Shown piece after piece: positions 8,673-17,305 of a DNA stretch of 50,384 nt; position 1 is the stretch's first letter; every line of letters begins with the position of its first letter. Below the pieces are notes generated by a model. It saw nothing but the letters and a program-made list of their open reading frames with translations. It did no database searches and had not been told where the DNA came from. Source of the stretch: Nocardia anaemiae NBRC 100462 (GTDB taxonomy: Bacteria; Actinomycetota; Actinomycetes; Mycobacteriales; Mycobacteriaceae); assembly GCF_001612725.1 (NCBI RefSeq), contig NZ_BDAZ01000076.1, positions 1 through 50,384 of the forward strand, given 5' to 3'. The translations under genes were made by a program, and so were the position numbers.

Positions 8673-8707
8673 GAAACTTCGCACATGAGCCAGACATGTG
8701 AAGTTTC
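8673..8707. terminator. Hairpin after Fic, sharing the upstream repeat
   Basis: GAAACTTC-GC-ACATG (8673-8687) pairs with CATGTGAAGTTTC (8695-8707), leaving a 2-nt bulge and a 7-nt loop. It lies 14 bp past the Fic stop. The left arm is the second copy of the 16-mer at 7482. It could end transcription or be a second protein-binding site. Confidence 0.45.
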
Positions 8708-9039
8708 GGCCCAATACTTTGTGTACACCTCAAGTTGTAGTTCGTGCATGGTCAGCTGCCATAGATGTCCGGAGCGGCATCGACGTGCGTCAGCCATTGG
8801 GAGTGAGGCCGGGCGCAAGGTAGCGCCGAAGCGGACAATAGATCTCGCCGACGCACCGTGTTGTCGCGACCCGCGCTGTTTGGTTTGGTCTGGGCGGTGC
8901 GACAGGCGCATCGTGGTCCGTTAGCGCACGTACGTTCCGCCGAGAACGATCGGTCGGGTGAACCTGCGGCATATGGGCCACCCATCCACGGCTCGCTGTG
9001 ACCCTCGCACCACCGAACAGGACGCGACCCGTAAGCCAG
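8708..9039. other. Intergenic region, no gene recognised
   Basis: The stretch between the Fic hairpin and the transposase fragment holds only short frames without family signatures. It is probably debris of earlier insertions. Confidence 0.35.
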
Positions 9040-9122
9040 CCGCTACGGCGCGTGCAGGCCGCGTTGTCCTGGGCCACGGCGCCCACGTCGCGGCGGACCT
9101 CCGCGGGATACCGCTTGGGCAT
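9040..9122 (-). pseudogene. IS3-type transposase OrfA fragment
   Basis: From an ATG at 9122 the minus strand reads MPKRYPAEVRRDVGAVA, which closely resembles the first residues of IS3-family OrfA proteins (MPKxYPxEFRRDVVAVAR). The helix-turn-helix that should follow is not recognisable, so only the start of the gene remains. Family placement rests on about 20 residues. Confidence 0.4.
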
Positions 9123-9464
9123 GATGGACATCCTTCCGGCGAGGTCCATGTCCTCACAGGTCAGGAGTTAACCAAAGCCGGGGCAGTCCCCGCCACGCAA
9201 ACCTTGACGAAGTTGCGCAAGTGGTCGGCGGTCGCGTCGGCACCGGTGCGAGCGCGACCACTGCGGCTACTTCTTCCCATGGGCCGAGTGGGGCACGCCG
9301 AGCATCGCGGCTTCGAGGCGGGGTTGGTGAACAGTCGGGCGACTGCGCTGCATGCGAGAGCCTTCCGGAGGCCAGGCCAAGCCGAGTTGATGGAGTTGCG
9401 ACTGTCATCACCGAGTTGGGTGTCGCCGTCGACGTCGAGGACCGTACCTGTGATGTAGGCCGAA

Positions 9465-9720
9465 AAGGGTGTCGCCTTTTGGATTGTGGTACGGGCGATT
9501 TCGAAACGGGGCGATCGCTGGCTCGCCGACGAATAGAGCCCCCGGTGATCGTGCATCACACCGTGTGCGGCCATGCCACACAGGTCAAGGTGGTCTGCGA
9601 GCACTGCGACCAGCCCGTGCCGATGGAGGATCCCGCCTGCGCATGGGCCCCGGCTACCCCGGACAGCTGCGCGAACGCCCCGACGTCGTACAGCGCTTCG
9701 CAAGGCAAGAGCCGAGGTAG
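9465..9720 (+). pseudogene. HxlR-family regulator, C-terminal remnant
   Basis: Three blocks in shifting frames spell the end of an HxlR-type regulator: GVAFWIVVRAISKRGDRWLADE then a stop at 9534, PVIVHHTVCGHATQVKVVC followed by EHCDQPV, then GPGYPGQLRERPDVVQRF and a stop at 9718. The CGH...C..C cysteine set is typical of a subset of these proteins. At least two frame disruptions and the loss of the DNA-binding domain make it non-functional. Confidence 0.55.
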
Positions 9721-9827
9721 CCGACCGCCGCGACCCCGATTCGGGCAGACCGGCAGGCAATCAGGGATCGGCAGCCGTTCCCCACGCCGTGATCGCCCGC
9801 GAGGTGACGAGGATTGTCGGCCGAGAC

Positions 9828-10391
9828 TCAGTTCGATCGCGATTCACTCGGCGCCTGCATGGCATCGAGGGTTTCGATGACTTCCCGACACCAGTCGACC
9901 CAGACCCGTTCCGTCCCGAGGCCGGCCTTCAGGACGAGGTGCCTCATCGCGTCGGCGTCGTCGCCGACCACCGAGAAATCACGTGCCTCGATCTCCCGGT
10001 AGGTCGCATACGTCCTTTCGTGCACCTCTAGGTGGTGCGCGACAACCTCGCGGACACTCTCGAAGTCTCCGGTGGCGGCTGCGGCTCGCAACCTGATCAG
10101 CAATGTCTCTCGCTGCTGCGGCGGCTCGTCGACCTCGCCCACCCAACGGCGAAGCGCGGCGGTGCCCGCCGACGTGATCGAGAAGCGCTTTGGCTGACCA
10201 CGCCCCGGCGCCTGCGGCTGCGCGACCTCGGCGACCAAGCCGCCACCGTTGAGTCGATCCAATTCGCGATAGATCTGCTGGTGGGTGGCCGACCAGAAGT
10301 ATCCGAACGCCCGGTCGAAGCGCCGAGCGAGCTCGATGCCGGTCGAGGGCCGTTCGGTCAGCGCGGTGAGGATCGCGAACTGCAGTGCCAC
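9828..10391 (-). CDS. PadR-family transcriptional regulator
   Basis: A 187-aa protein with an N-terminal PadR winged helix (residues 1-80: LQFAILTALTERPSTGIELA, then HQQIYRELDRLNGGGLV and GQPKRFSITSAGTAALRRW) and a C-terminal helical dimerisation domain (Vir_act_alpha_C type, residues 90-180). PadR proteins usually repress adjacent genes until a small, often phenolic, ligand binds. The gene starts with GTG at 10391 and is divergent from a nitronate monooxygenase gene. The shared intergenic region contains a palindrome at 10532-10547 that could be its operator. Length and domain order are normal for the family. Confidence 0.88.
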   Translation of the reverse strand: MALQFAILTALTERPSTGIELARRFDRAFGYFWSATHQQIYRELDRLNGGGLVAEVAQPQAPGRGQPKRFSITSAGTAALRRWVGEVDEPPQQRETLLIRLRAAAATGDFESVREVVAHHLEVHERTYATYREIEARDFSVVGDDADAMRHLVLKAGLGTERVWVDWCREVIETLDAMQAPSESRSN

Positions 10392-10531
10392 GGGCCCATG
10401 GTAGAGAGCGCCGAACGAGTTGATCGTGCGTGTATCTGCGGCCGGAGGTTGCGGCAGAGGCTGGATGCCTCCGCGCAGCGGAACGATCGCTGGAACTCGT
10501 GGCTGCGTAGCGTGATGGGCAACACAGGTTT

Positions 10532-10547
10532 ATGCAACTTATTGCAT
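10532..10547. promoter_or_regulatory. Candidate PadR operator
   Basis: ATGCAA-CTTA-TTGCAT is a perfect 6-bp inverted repeat midway between the divergent PadR and nitronate monooxygenase genes. PadR proteins commonly bind ATG..CAT-type palindromes of this size. Binding is inferred, not shown. Confidence 0.5.
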
Positions 10548-10645
10548 TAACGGCGGTGGCGTCGATAGCTTCGTCGTAGCGCAGCGCTATGCGGCCCTAA
10601 CCGCCGCGAGACAACCCTTCCGAACTTTTCGAAGGAACTCCCATC

Positions 10646-11644
10646 ATGGCTTTACCCGCCGCTCTGTCCGGTCGCCTGACACTGCCCGTAGTGGCCTCAC
10701 CGATGTTCATCTGCTCCGGACCCGAGCTGGTGATCGCCCAGTGTCAGGCCGGGGTCATCGGATCCTTTCCGGCGCTCAATGCCCGCCCAGCCGCACTGCT
10801 GGCGGACTGGCTCGATCGCATCACCGAGGAGAACGCCTCGTACGCGGCGGCGAACCCCGACGCAACCGTCGCGCCGTTCGCCGTCAACCAGATCGTCCAC
10901 CGGAGCAACGACCGTCTCGAACACGACATGGACGTGATCGTGCAGCACCGAGTGCCCATCGTGATCACCTCCTTGGGTGCGCGCCCGGAGATCAACGACG
11001 CCGTCCACTCCTACGGCGGGATCGTGCTGCACGACGTGATCAGCAACGAGTTCGCTCGAAAGGCAATCGAAAAGGGCGCCGACGGCATCATCGCCGTGGC
11101 CGCCGGCGCCGGCGGCCACGCCGGCACACAGTCGCCGTTCGCGCTCATTCAGGAAATCCGCGAGTGGTTCGATGGGCCCGTGCTGTTGTCCGGCGCCATC
11201 GCCCACGGGCGTTCCATCCTCGCCGCCCAAGCCGCGGGCGCCGACCTCGCCTATGTCGGTTCGGCATTTCTCTCGACCGTCGAAGCCGCGGCGGCTGCGG
11301 ACTACAAGCAGATGATCGTCGACTCCAGCGCCAAGGACATCGTCTACAGCAACCTGTTCACCGGCGTCCACGGCAACTACCTGCGCGGTAGCATTGTCGC
11401 CGCCGGCCTCGACCCGGACAACCTCCCCCACTCCGACCCCTCCGTCATGAACTTCGGCTCCGGCGGCAATACGAGCGCCAAAGCTTGGAAAGACATCTGG
11501 GGCGCCGGGCAGGGAATCGGCGCGATCAAGCAAAACCTCACCGTCGCGGACTTGGTGGCCCGTCTCAAAGCCCAATACGACGAGGCGCTCGAGGACCTCG
11601 CCCGCAAGGCCATGCGGGCCGACGCCGTCGCGCAGCCGGCCTGA
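10646..11644 (+). CDS. Nitronate monooxygenase-family FMN enzyme
   Basis: A 332-aa TIM-barrel FMN protein of the NMO/2-nitropropane dioxygenase family, which oxidises alkyl nitronates to carbonyls and nitrite. Family marks: LPVVASPMF near residue 14, the NQIVHRSN stretch, AAGAGGHAGTQSPFAL near residue 152 (FMN phosphate/active-site loop with His), then VLLSGAI and LAYVGSAF in the second half. The ATG at 10646 follows an AAGGA ribosome site at 10632-10636. It is divergent from the PadR gene and is followed by a strong hairpin at 11701. Actual substrate is unknown; members also act as enoyl reductases. Confidence 0.88.
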   Translation: MALPAALSGRLTLPVVASPMFICSGPELVIAQCQAGVIGSFPALNARPAALLADWLDRITEENASYAAANPDATVAPFAVNQIVHRSNDRLEHDMDVIVQHRVPIVITSLGARPEINDAVHSYGGIVLHDVISNEFARKAIEKGADGIIAVAAGAGGHAGTQSPFALIQEIREWFDGPVLLSGAIAHGRSILAAQAAGADLAYVGSAFLSTVEAAAAADYKQMIVDSSAKDIVYSNLFTGVHGNYLRGSIVAAGLDPDNLPHSDPSVMNFGSGGNTSAKAWKDIWGAGQGIGAIKQNLTVADLVARLKAQYDEALEDLARKAMRADAVAQPA

Positions 11645-11700
11645 CCCTCGAGACTCCCCGGCCAAAGAAATACAAAATTCCGGAGCCCACCGGCCGCTGA

Positions 11701-11758
11701 GCCGAATACCCGCTTTCCCGGCAACGCGATCGCTGCGCCGGGAAAGCGGGTATTCGGC
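11701..11758. terminator. 22-bp perfect stem-loop
   Basis: The left arm (11701-11722, starting GCCGAATACCCGC) is the exact reverse complement of the right arm (11737-11758, ending GCGGGTATTCGGC), with a 14-nt loop that itself contains GCGATCGC. It lies 56 bp after the nitronate monooxygenase stop. It probably ends transcription; the unusually long stem also allows a small mobile inverted repeat. Confidence 0.65.
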
Positions 11759-12554
11759 GGTAAACCGGGTCTTCCTGTCGCGGAAAGGGTTCCGGCACGC
11801 CGACGAGCAGCACGCGGTGACCGTCAGCCCGCCGCGGCGATCGGGTAGGTATCGACCTGCCGACGATTTAGGCGCGGAACGATTCCGTCGATGCCCAGGG
11901 TTCGGAAGTGCTCGTATTGCGGTGGGCGGCGAAGCCCTCGGCGTCGGTGTAACGCCTCGAGGTTCACCAGATCGAGCACGCTGAGCTGGGCCAGGAAGTA
12001 GGCGCCGCAGTTGGTGCTGAAGCCAGGCCGCGTCGCGTCGCAGGAGGAGTTGCGCGACTTCATTGGCGGCCTTTTGGCGCCCTACAAGTAGTCGCGCCGT
12101 GTTTGGGTAGTGGAGGATCTCCTGAAAGGGCCCGCCGGAAAGCTCGTTCGCCGCGAGGTGGGTCCATGGTGATGGACCGCTAGGCTGTGGCGCATCTGGC
12201 GGTCCATCGTCTTTTTCCGTGTCTACCTCGAATTGATTCCGCATCTACGCCCCTCTGATTCCGTGTCGGTTTATGCCGATCAGCTCAACTGGCGTGGCCT
12301 ATCGGTTGCCTCGGTTTCGGTCCGTCGGCTGCTTCAAATGGGTTGTGGCATGGGCGGAATCACGGTCAGCGGCGCTCGATAAGGCTGTCGGCCAACTGAT
12401 CCGTTGTTGCCCGAGTGTGCTGCTGGTGTTGGCCAGGAACTCGGTCATCTTGTCGAGCATCGTCTGCGAGCCGGGCGGCCCGGATCGCTTCCGACTGTCG
12501 AGCCATCGCATACCGTTTTCGAATCGCGGTTGTGCTGGCGGCTGGAGCATATTT
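11759..12554. other. Long intergenic region, no gene recognised
   Basis: Frames on the minus strand (for example around 11824-12063, containing AYFLAQLSVLDLVNLEAL) look protein-like in places but change frame and match no family I know. Around 12299-12500 the minus strand reads MTEFLANTSSTLGQQRI, also unrecognised. The stretch may hold decayed genes. Its right end holds the control region of the amidohydrolase. Confidence 0.35.
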
Positions 12555-12571
12555 CGGTTACGATGTAACCG
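12555..12571. promoter_or_regulatory. TetR-type operator, site 1
   Basis: CGGTTACGATGTAACCG is a perfect 7-bp inverted repeat with a 3-bp centre, 86 bp upstream of the amidohydrolase start. It fits the 17-mer CGGnnACnnnGTnnCyr seen seven more times in this window beside TetR genes and catabolic operons. Confidence 0.6.
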
Positions 12572-12657
12572 GAAAGTTAAGGTTTTGGGTTCTTGTGGCA
12601 CGTCAGCGCGTTCGGCCCGCGCTTTCGGGTTGACGGCCCGCAAAATTTGGAGGCTAA

Positions 12658-14049
12658 GTGAGTCGCACAATGTTGAGCGGCGCTCGAGTTATCACGATGG
12701 CTTCAGGGCGTCCCGACGCCGAACGCGCCGACATCCTCATCGATGGTGATCGGATCCTCGCCGTCGGCGAAGGCCTCGACGACATCGACGCCGACGTCGT
12801 CGACTTTGCCGACCGGATCATCGTTCCGGGGTTCGTCAACGCTCATATCCACACCTGGCAAACCGGCCTGCGCGGCGTCGCCGCCGACTGGAGCCTGCTC
12901 GAATACCTGACCCGAGCCCATGGAGATTTCGCCCGCCACTACAGCCCGGCGGATATCCATATCGGCACCCTGGCGGGCGCGTTGAACCAAATCGGCAGCG
13001 GTGTAACCACAGTGGGCGACTGGTGCCACAACTGTCGGACGCCCGAGCATGCTGATGCCGCCATCGAGGCGCTACTCCAAGCCGGTATCCGTGCGGTCTT
13101 TTTGCACGGCACTTCCCACGGTGGGGCAGGTAAGCCGCACAATGTGGGCGAAGTGGACCGTTTGTTGGATGGGCCCAGCGCCAGCAGCAGTTTGCTCACG
13201 GTGGGGATGGCCATCAAAGGGCCCCAGTTATCGCCCCCCGAAGTCGCATTATCAGATCTGCGGGCTGGCGCGGAGCGCGGTGTGCTCGTTTCGATGCACC
13301 AAAGCGCCGGTCGTCCCGGGCCGGGCTGGCGGCTTGCCAGTGCCGCCGGGTTGTGGGGGCCCCGCATTAATGTCGTGCACGGCACCGGGATTACCGGCGA
13401 TCTGCTGAAAACGCTTGTCGATGCCGGTGTGAGCTTCACATCGACGCCGGAAAACGAACTTGCGCAGGGGCACTGCACCACCATCATCGAAGAGTTGCGG
13501 GCCCTCGACTGCGCCACGTCACTGGGTACCGACACCGAAGCCGCGGTCGCCGGGGACATCCTCACCTCCGCACGCATCGCCCTGGCCCGCCAACGTGCCC
13601 TCGCCCACGACGATGCCCACCGCGGCACGGGACTCGGTACCCCCGACATCCATGTGACCAGCAAGCACGCCTTGGAGTGGATAACGACGGAGGGTGCCCG
13701 CGCGCTCGGATTGGACGACCAGATCGGTCGCATCCAGCCGGGTATGCAAGCCGACCTGGTTGTCGTCGACGCCCGAGCGTTGAATCTCAGGCCGGCCCAC
13801 AACCCCATCGCTGCTGTCCTGCAGGCCAACACCGCCAACATCGAGGCAGTCATGGTCGCGGGCCAATGGCGCAAACGCGACCACGCCCTGACCGACCCCA
13901 GTATTCCCGCTATCGCCAGTCAGCTAGAGCAGTCCGGCGAACGACTCGTACGCGCCGCCCAGTCCAGCGGCGTCCTTGCGCAAACGCGACGTCACATCGT
14001 TCGCCGCGTCGTGCACCGAGCCCTCCGCGAACAAACACGGCACAACTAA
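12658..14049 (+). CDS. Amidohydrolase of the ATZ/TRZ (cytosine deaminase-like) family
   Basis: A 463-aa metal-dependent hydrolase that would remove an amino or halide/alkylamine group from a ring-like substrate. The TIM-barrel metal ligands are visible: NAHIHTW (about residue 61), a third His in VSMHQSAG, a fourth in VVHGTG and the Asp in LGTDTEA. N- and C-terminal strands form the composite domain (DILIDGDRILAVG; GMQADLVVVDARAL). The GTG start at 12658 has a strong GGAGG at 12649-12653. It is a single-gene unit with a TetR-type operator upstream, which links it to the catabolic island. The substrate is not predictable from sequence alone. Confidence 0.85.
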   Translation: MSRTMLSGARVITMASGRPDAERADILIDGDRILAVGEGLDDIDADVVDFADRIIVPGFVNAHIHTWQTGLRGVAADWSLLEYLTRAHGDFARHYSPADIHIGTLAGALNQIGSGVTTVGDWCHNCRTPEHADAAIEALLQAGIRAVFLHGTSHGGAGKPHNVGEVDRLLDGPSASSSLLTVGMAIKGPQLSPPEVALSDLRAGAERGVLVSMHQSAGRPGPGWRLASAAGLWGPRINVVHGTGITGDLLKTLVDAGVSFTSTPENELAQGHCTTIIEELRALDCATSLGTDTEAAVAGDILTSARIALARQRALAHDDAHRGTGLGTPDIHVTSKHALEWITTEGARALGLDDQIGRIQPGMQADLVVVDARALNLRPAHNPIAAVLQANTANIEAVMVAGQWRKRDHALTDPSIPAIASQLEQSGERLVRAAQSSGVLAQTRRHIVRRVVHRALREQTRHN

Positions 14050-14276
14050 GTCGCGCCTGCGAGGCCACAGCAGCTCGAACGATCGGACTCGTGCATCGGT
14101 TTCCATCATGCCCGAGTGCGTCGAGATTCCGGTCGCTCACTGTCGCCACGATTGCGGTCACGAGGTGGATCGCTGCTGGGCGCAACCTCTCCCGTTTATC
14201 ACCACGATCCATAGCTCGGCAATCGTGATGCCGACCGCTGAGCCGGTTTGCCGAATTCGGTCGAGGACAACGTCGA

Positions 14277-14510
14277 CTAACGCTGCTCGTGAGGTCTCGA
14301 AGCGGCTGCGCAATACGTGCGGGCTTCGGCGAGTAGGTGACGCCTGGCGACTACCCGGTATCGAACATCTGGTGCGGTCATTTCGGCGATGAGGCTGACC
14401 GCTAGCTCTGCCAGGGTTGGAGCTGGGGCCTCTGTCGGCCGTATATAGCGCGTGGCGAGGGCCATGTCCTGGGCGAACAGCTCCTCGGTGGCCATTTCGA
14501 GCGCCTCATG
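14277..14510 (-). pseudogene. TetR-like regulator, C-terminal remnant
   Basis: The minus strand reads MATEELFAQDMALATRY, then APTLAELAVSLIAEMTAP and ARRHLLAEARTYCAA, ending at a stop at 14277-14279. The pattern (helical, with the 'LAxxLxxxLxxxT.....ARxxLxxEA' rhythm) resembles the ligand-binding half of TetR proteins. No helix-turn-helix precedes it. Low certainty. Confidence 0.3.
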
Positions 14511-14559
14511 GCCGCTCGGACCGCCGCGCCGCAGTTGGTGTCACCGATGCCTATGCTGG

Positions 14560-15013
14560 GCCGCCGACGCTGGTCGAACGGATTCCCGATTTCTCGGTGC
14601 TGGCAGCCGATCTCGCGCCGACGGGTTATTCGCCGATCGAAACTGGTTATGGGCAAACAGCTTCCGGCATTGCGGTCGCAGTGCGCACCGAGATGCCGCG
14701 GGTTTGCGCGGCATCTGTGGGATTGGTGGTTCGGCTGGCATTCAGTGGAGTCGGCTCGCTACAAGCTGTGGTATCCCGATGCGCACATGCTCAGCGAAGC
14801 ATCCGTCGACAAAGCCGCACAGCCAATGCCCGATCGAGCCAAGTATGTCGCCCTGACCAAACTGCGCGAGCCGTCCAGCGCGGTGCTGCGGCCGACGTAC
14901 GCGACCTGCAGCCCGGCCTGGATCTGGCTCGCGATCTGATGATGCACTGCGGCCAAGAGATGAACCATCTCGCCCGGTTCCTGCCCAAGCTCTACGCCCA
15001 ATACAAGGGTTGA
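14560..15013 (+). pseudogene. PhlG-like (diacetylphloroglucinol hydrolase family) remnant
   Basis: Pieces of a DAPG-hydrolase-fold protein appear in changing frames: YSPIETGYGQTASGIAVAV followed by RTEMP, then WDWWFGWHSVESARYKLWYP followed by DAHM, then LDLARDLMMHCGQEMNHLA followed by RFLPKLYAQYKG and a stop at 15011. The family cleaves an acyl group from a phloroglucinol ring by C-C hydrolysis, using a metal bound by His/Glu ligands such as those in H..QEMNHL. The middle is deleted and there are at least two frame changes, so it is not functional. The N-terminal limit is approximate. It suggests that the ancestor of this island handled acyl-phenolic compounds. Confidence 0.5.
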
Positions 15014-15046
15014 ACCCAGAGATTCAAGGGTTGAACCCAGAGCGTC
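15005..15046. repeat. Two tandem 21-bp repeats
   Basis: AAGGGTTGAACCCAGAG occurs twice, 21 bp apart, overlapping the stop of the PhlG-like remnant. Each copy contains the small palindrome GGGTTGAACCC. The duplication may simply be slippage. Confidence 0.7.
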
Positions 15047-15101
15047 GTTGGACTTCGAGGGCACCCAGTGAATTCCCTCCGGCGGCACCAATCTTCCGAG
15101 G

Positions 15102-15141
15102 CACCACACCTGGGGCGTGCTCGCAATTCCCAGGTGTGGTG
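15102..15141. terminator. Hairpin between convergent genes
   Basis: CACCACACCTGGG (15102-15114) pairs perfectly with CCCAGGTGTGGTG (15129-15141), with a 14-nt loop. It lies 24 bp beyond the stop of the minus-strand monooxygenase and after the plus-strand remnant, so it can serve both directions. Confidence 0.65.
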
Positions 15142-15165
15142 ACATCCACGACCAGATAGAGCTGC

Positions 15166-16362
15166 TCAGATGAGCGGTGTGATGTGCTCAGGGATGTCGA
15201 GCAAGGCCTTGCCGTAGGTTTCCATCGAGACGTGGGGCAGGGTCACCGCGTGCCGTGCGGCGACGTTGGAATCACGCCAAATTCGCTGCATGGCATTGAC
15301 TTCGGCGAACGATGCGGCGCCGTGTGCATCGAGCAGGATGTTCAGCGCCTCGTTGATACTGCGCAAGGTGATCGCGACATCACCGCGAATCCGGGCGCGG
15401 GCGATGAGCTCCGGGAACACTCCGGCGTCCGCGTGCGCTTGGACGTCATCGGCAGCACGGTAGGCGTGCAGGTGGGCGGTTTCGATCTTCATCGCGGCCT
15501 CGGCGACCAGCATTTGGAAGGCGACGGAGTCGGCTTGCCGGGTGACCGTGGTGTACGCCAGTGCCTTTTCCGCCGCCTTGGTGCGGACCAGGTTCAGGGC
15601 GGCCCGGCCGAGACCCAACTGCGGCCCCGTGACCGCCGTGTTCAGAAACGACGTCAAGGCCCCCTGGTAGAGGGGCGCTTCGGGATGGGCGGAGATGTGC
15701 GCACCAGCCAGGTACGGGCCGAGCGAAGCAACGCGATGCTCGGGAACGAACACGTCCTCGACGACGATGGTGTTGCTGCCGGACGCGCGCATTCCCGCGA
15801 CGTACCAGGTGTCCTCGACCCGGAAGTCTGCCCGGGGGATCGCCACCGCGACCTGGTCGAGCACCTGATCGTTGTCGTCGACCAGTAGTGCCCCGTTGGT
15901 AGTCCAATCGGCGTGCAGACTGGCCGAGGCGTAGGGCCAGCGTCCGTCCACCCGGTAGCCGCCGGGCACCTTGCGGACTTTGCCCGAGGGTGCCAGCACG
16001 CCGGAAACAATCGTGTCGGGACCGTCGGCGAACAGCTCGTCGAGGCCGGGACCGGTATGGAGGGCGGAGGTCCAGACATTGGTGTTCGACAGCGTGACTA
16101 CCCATGCCGCGCCGCCGTCGGACTCGGCGACCGCCGACGACACATCCAGCAGTGAGCGCAAGCTGGTCTCCAGGCCACCGAAACGCCGTGGCGTCACGAT
16201 GCGGAACGCTCCGGCTTCCTTCAGCGCCGCGATCGTCTCCTCGGATACTCGCCGGTCCGATTCGCCGGCGGCGGCATTCTTCCGGATCAGCGGCGCCAAC
16301 TCGGCGATGCGCGTGAGCACATCCTCGATGGTCTCGGTCCGGTCATTCTCTACGGTGGTCAT
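15166..16362 (-). CDS. Flavin-dependent monooxygenase, acyl-CoA dehydrogenase fold (HsaA/HpaB-type group D)
   Basis: A 398-aa oxygenase component of a two-component hydroxylase. It has an acyl-CoA dehydrogenase-like N-terminal helical domain (RIAELAPLIRKNAAAGESDR, RFGGLETSLRSLLDV), the central beta domain (VSGVLAPSGKVRKVPGGYRV, GSNTIVVEDVFVPEH) and the C-terminal bundle (RSINEALNILLDAHGAASF). Group D enzymes use reduced flavin supplied by a partner reductase to ortho-hydroxylate phenols; HsaA of cholesterol degradation is the mycolata example. The partner reductase is three genes up in the same operon. The ATG at 16362 follows GGAG; an upstream in-frame ATG (16407) would overlap the preceding gene. 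It lacks the acyl-CoA dehydrogenase catalytic Glu context, which supports the monooxygenase call. Exact substrate unknown. Confidence 0.82.
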   Translation of the reverse strand: MTTVENDRTETIEDVLTRIAELAPLIRKNAAAGESDRRVSEETIAALKEAGAFRIVTPRRFGGLETSLRSLLDVSSAVAESDGGAAWVVTLSNTNVWTSALHTGPGLDELFADGPDTIVSGVLAPSGKVRKVPGGYRVDGRWPYASASLHADWTTNGALLVDDNDQVLDQVAVAIPRADFRVEDTWYVAGMRASGSNTIVVEDVFVPEHRVASLGPYLAGAHISAHPEAPLYQGALTSFLNTAVTGPQLGLGRAALNLVRTKAAEKALAYTTVTRQADSVAFQMLVAEAAMKIETAHLHAYRAADDVQAHADAGVFPELIARARIRGDVAITLRSINEALNILLDAHGAASFAEVNAMQRIWRDSNVAARHAVTLPHVSMETYGKALLDIPEHITPLI

Positions 16363-16403
16363 GCGTACTCCAAAATTACTGTGGTGGTTGAAATTCGGCA
16401 GGA

Positions 16404-17255
16404 TCACGCCGGATCGGCGGCAACGATGGGGTTTCGCAGTTCGCCGACACCGTCGATCCGGCTGATCAGGGTCTGGCCGGGCTCCAGGAAGCGCGGCGGA
16501 TTCATCGCGCTGCCGATGCCCGCGGGTGTGCCGGTGAACAGCAGGTCACCCGGCAGCAGCGGGAGCAAGGCCGACAACCAGGAGATCAGCTGCGGCACTG
16601 GCAAGATCATGTCTTTGGTACTTGTCTTCTGCACTTCCTCTCCGTTGAGCGTGCAGGTCATGTGCAGGTCGTCGGGATTGGGCAGCTCGTCGGGGGTGAC
16701 CAGCCAGGGGCCGATCGGGCCGTAGCCGGGAAGAGATTTGCCGAGACTGTATTGCGGTGCGGGACCTCGAAATTGGATGGCCCGCTCGGAGATGTCCTGG
16801 GCCACCGCGACCCCGGCGACATGCTCCCAGGCGTGGTCGGCCGAGACGTTGCGCGCGCCGATGCCGATCACGACCGCCAGCTCGATCTCCCAGTCGGCGG
16901 TTCCGTCGGGCGGCACGGGAATGCTGCTGTGGGCACCGGTCAGGCAGCTCGCGAACTTGGTGAACACGAGCGGGTCGCTCGGCAGATCGAGACCGGACTC
17001 GGCGGCATGCTGACGGTAGTTCAGTCCGATGGCAAAGATCTGCGGTGGGCGCGGTGCCGGAGGCAACAGTAGTGCGGGGTCGAACGGCTCGGCGTCGGAA
17101 AGGTCTGCGCCGTCGGCCCACTGCTGGAACGCGGTCCAACGCTCGTAGACCGCCTGCGGATCCGCGGTGAAGCGGCCGCCGCTGGCGCGTTCGACGTCGA
17201 CGGCTCCCGCCGTGATCACGATGACCAGCCTGCCACCGAGGTTAGCGATCTTCAT
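16404..17255 (-). CDS. Fumarylacetoacetate hydrolase (FAH)-family protein
   Basis: A 283-aa protein of the FAH superfamily, which hydrolyses or decarboxylates C-C bonds in oxo-acids, for example in ring-cleavage pathways. Signature stretches: FAIGLNYRQHAAES (about residue 75), the metal-binding ADWEIELAVVIG (about residue 120), VAVAQDISERAIQ, and PGDLLFTGTPAGIGSA near residue 240. The ATG at 17255 has AAGGA six bases upstream. It lies between the flavin reductase (50 bp) and the monooxygenase (41 bp), in one minus-strand operon. This suggests that hydroxylation is followed by C-C cleavage. The reaction itself cannot be told from sequence. Confidence 0.85.
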   Translation of the reverse strand: MKIANLGGRLVIVITAGAVDVERASGGRFTADPQAVYERWTAFQQWADGADLSDAEPFDPALLLPPAPRPPQIFAIGLNYRQHAAESGLDLPSDPLVFTKFASCLTGAHSSIPVPPDGTADWEIELAVVIGIGARNVSADHAWEHVAGVAVAQDISERAIQFRGPAPQYSLGKSLPGYGPIGPWLVTPDELPNPDDLHMTCTLNGEEVQKTSTKDMILPVPQLISWLSALLPLLPGDLLFTGTPAGIGSAMNPPRFLEPGQTLISRIDGVGELRNPIVAADPA

Positions 17256-17305
17256 TGCCTGTCCTTAGATTGAAAGTGTTGTGGTGCTGCTGGATTCGAG
17301 GGCCA

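Noticed and set aside
10697..12244. Long minus-strand open frame (515 codons)
   Set aside because: Mostly antisense to the nitronate monooxygenase gene, which has clear family motifs and a ribosome site; the antisense frame has neither.
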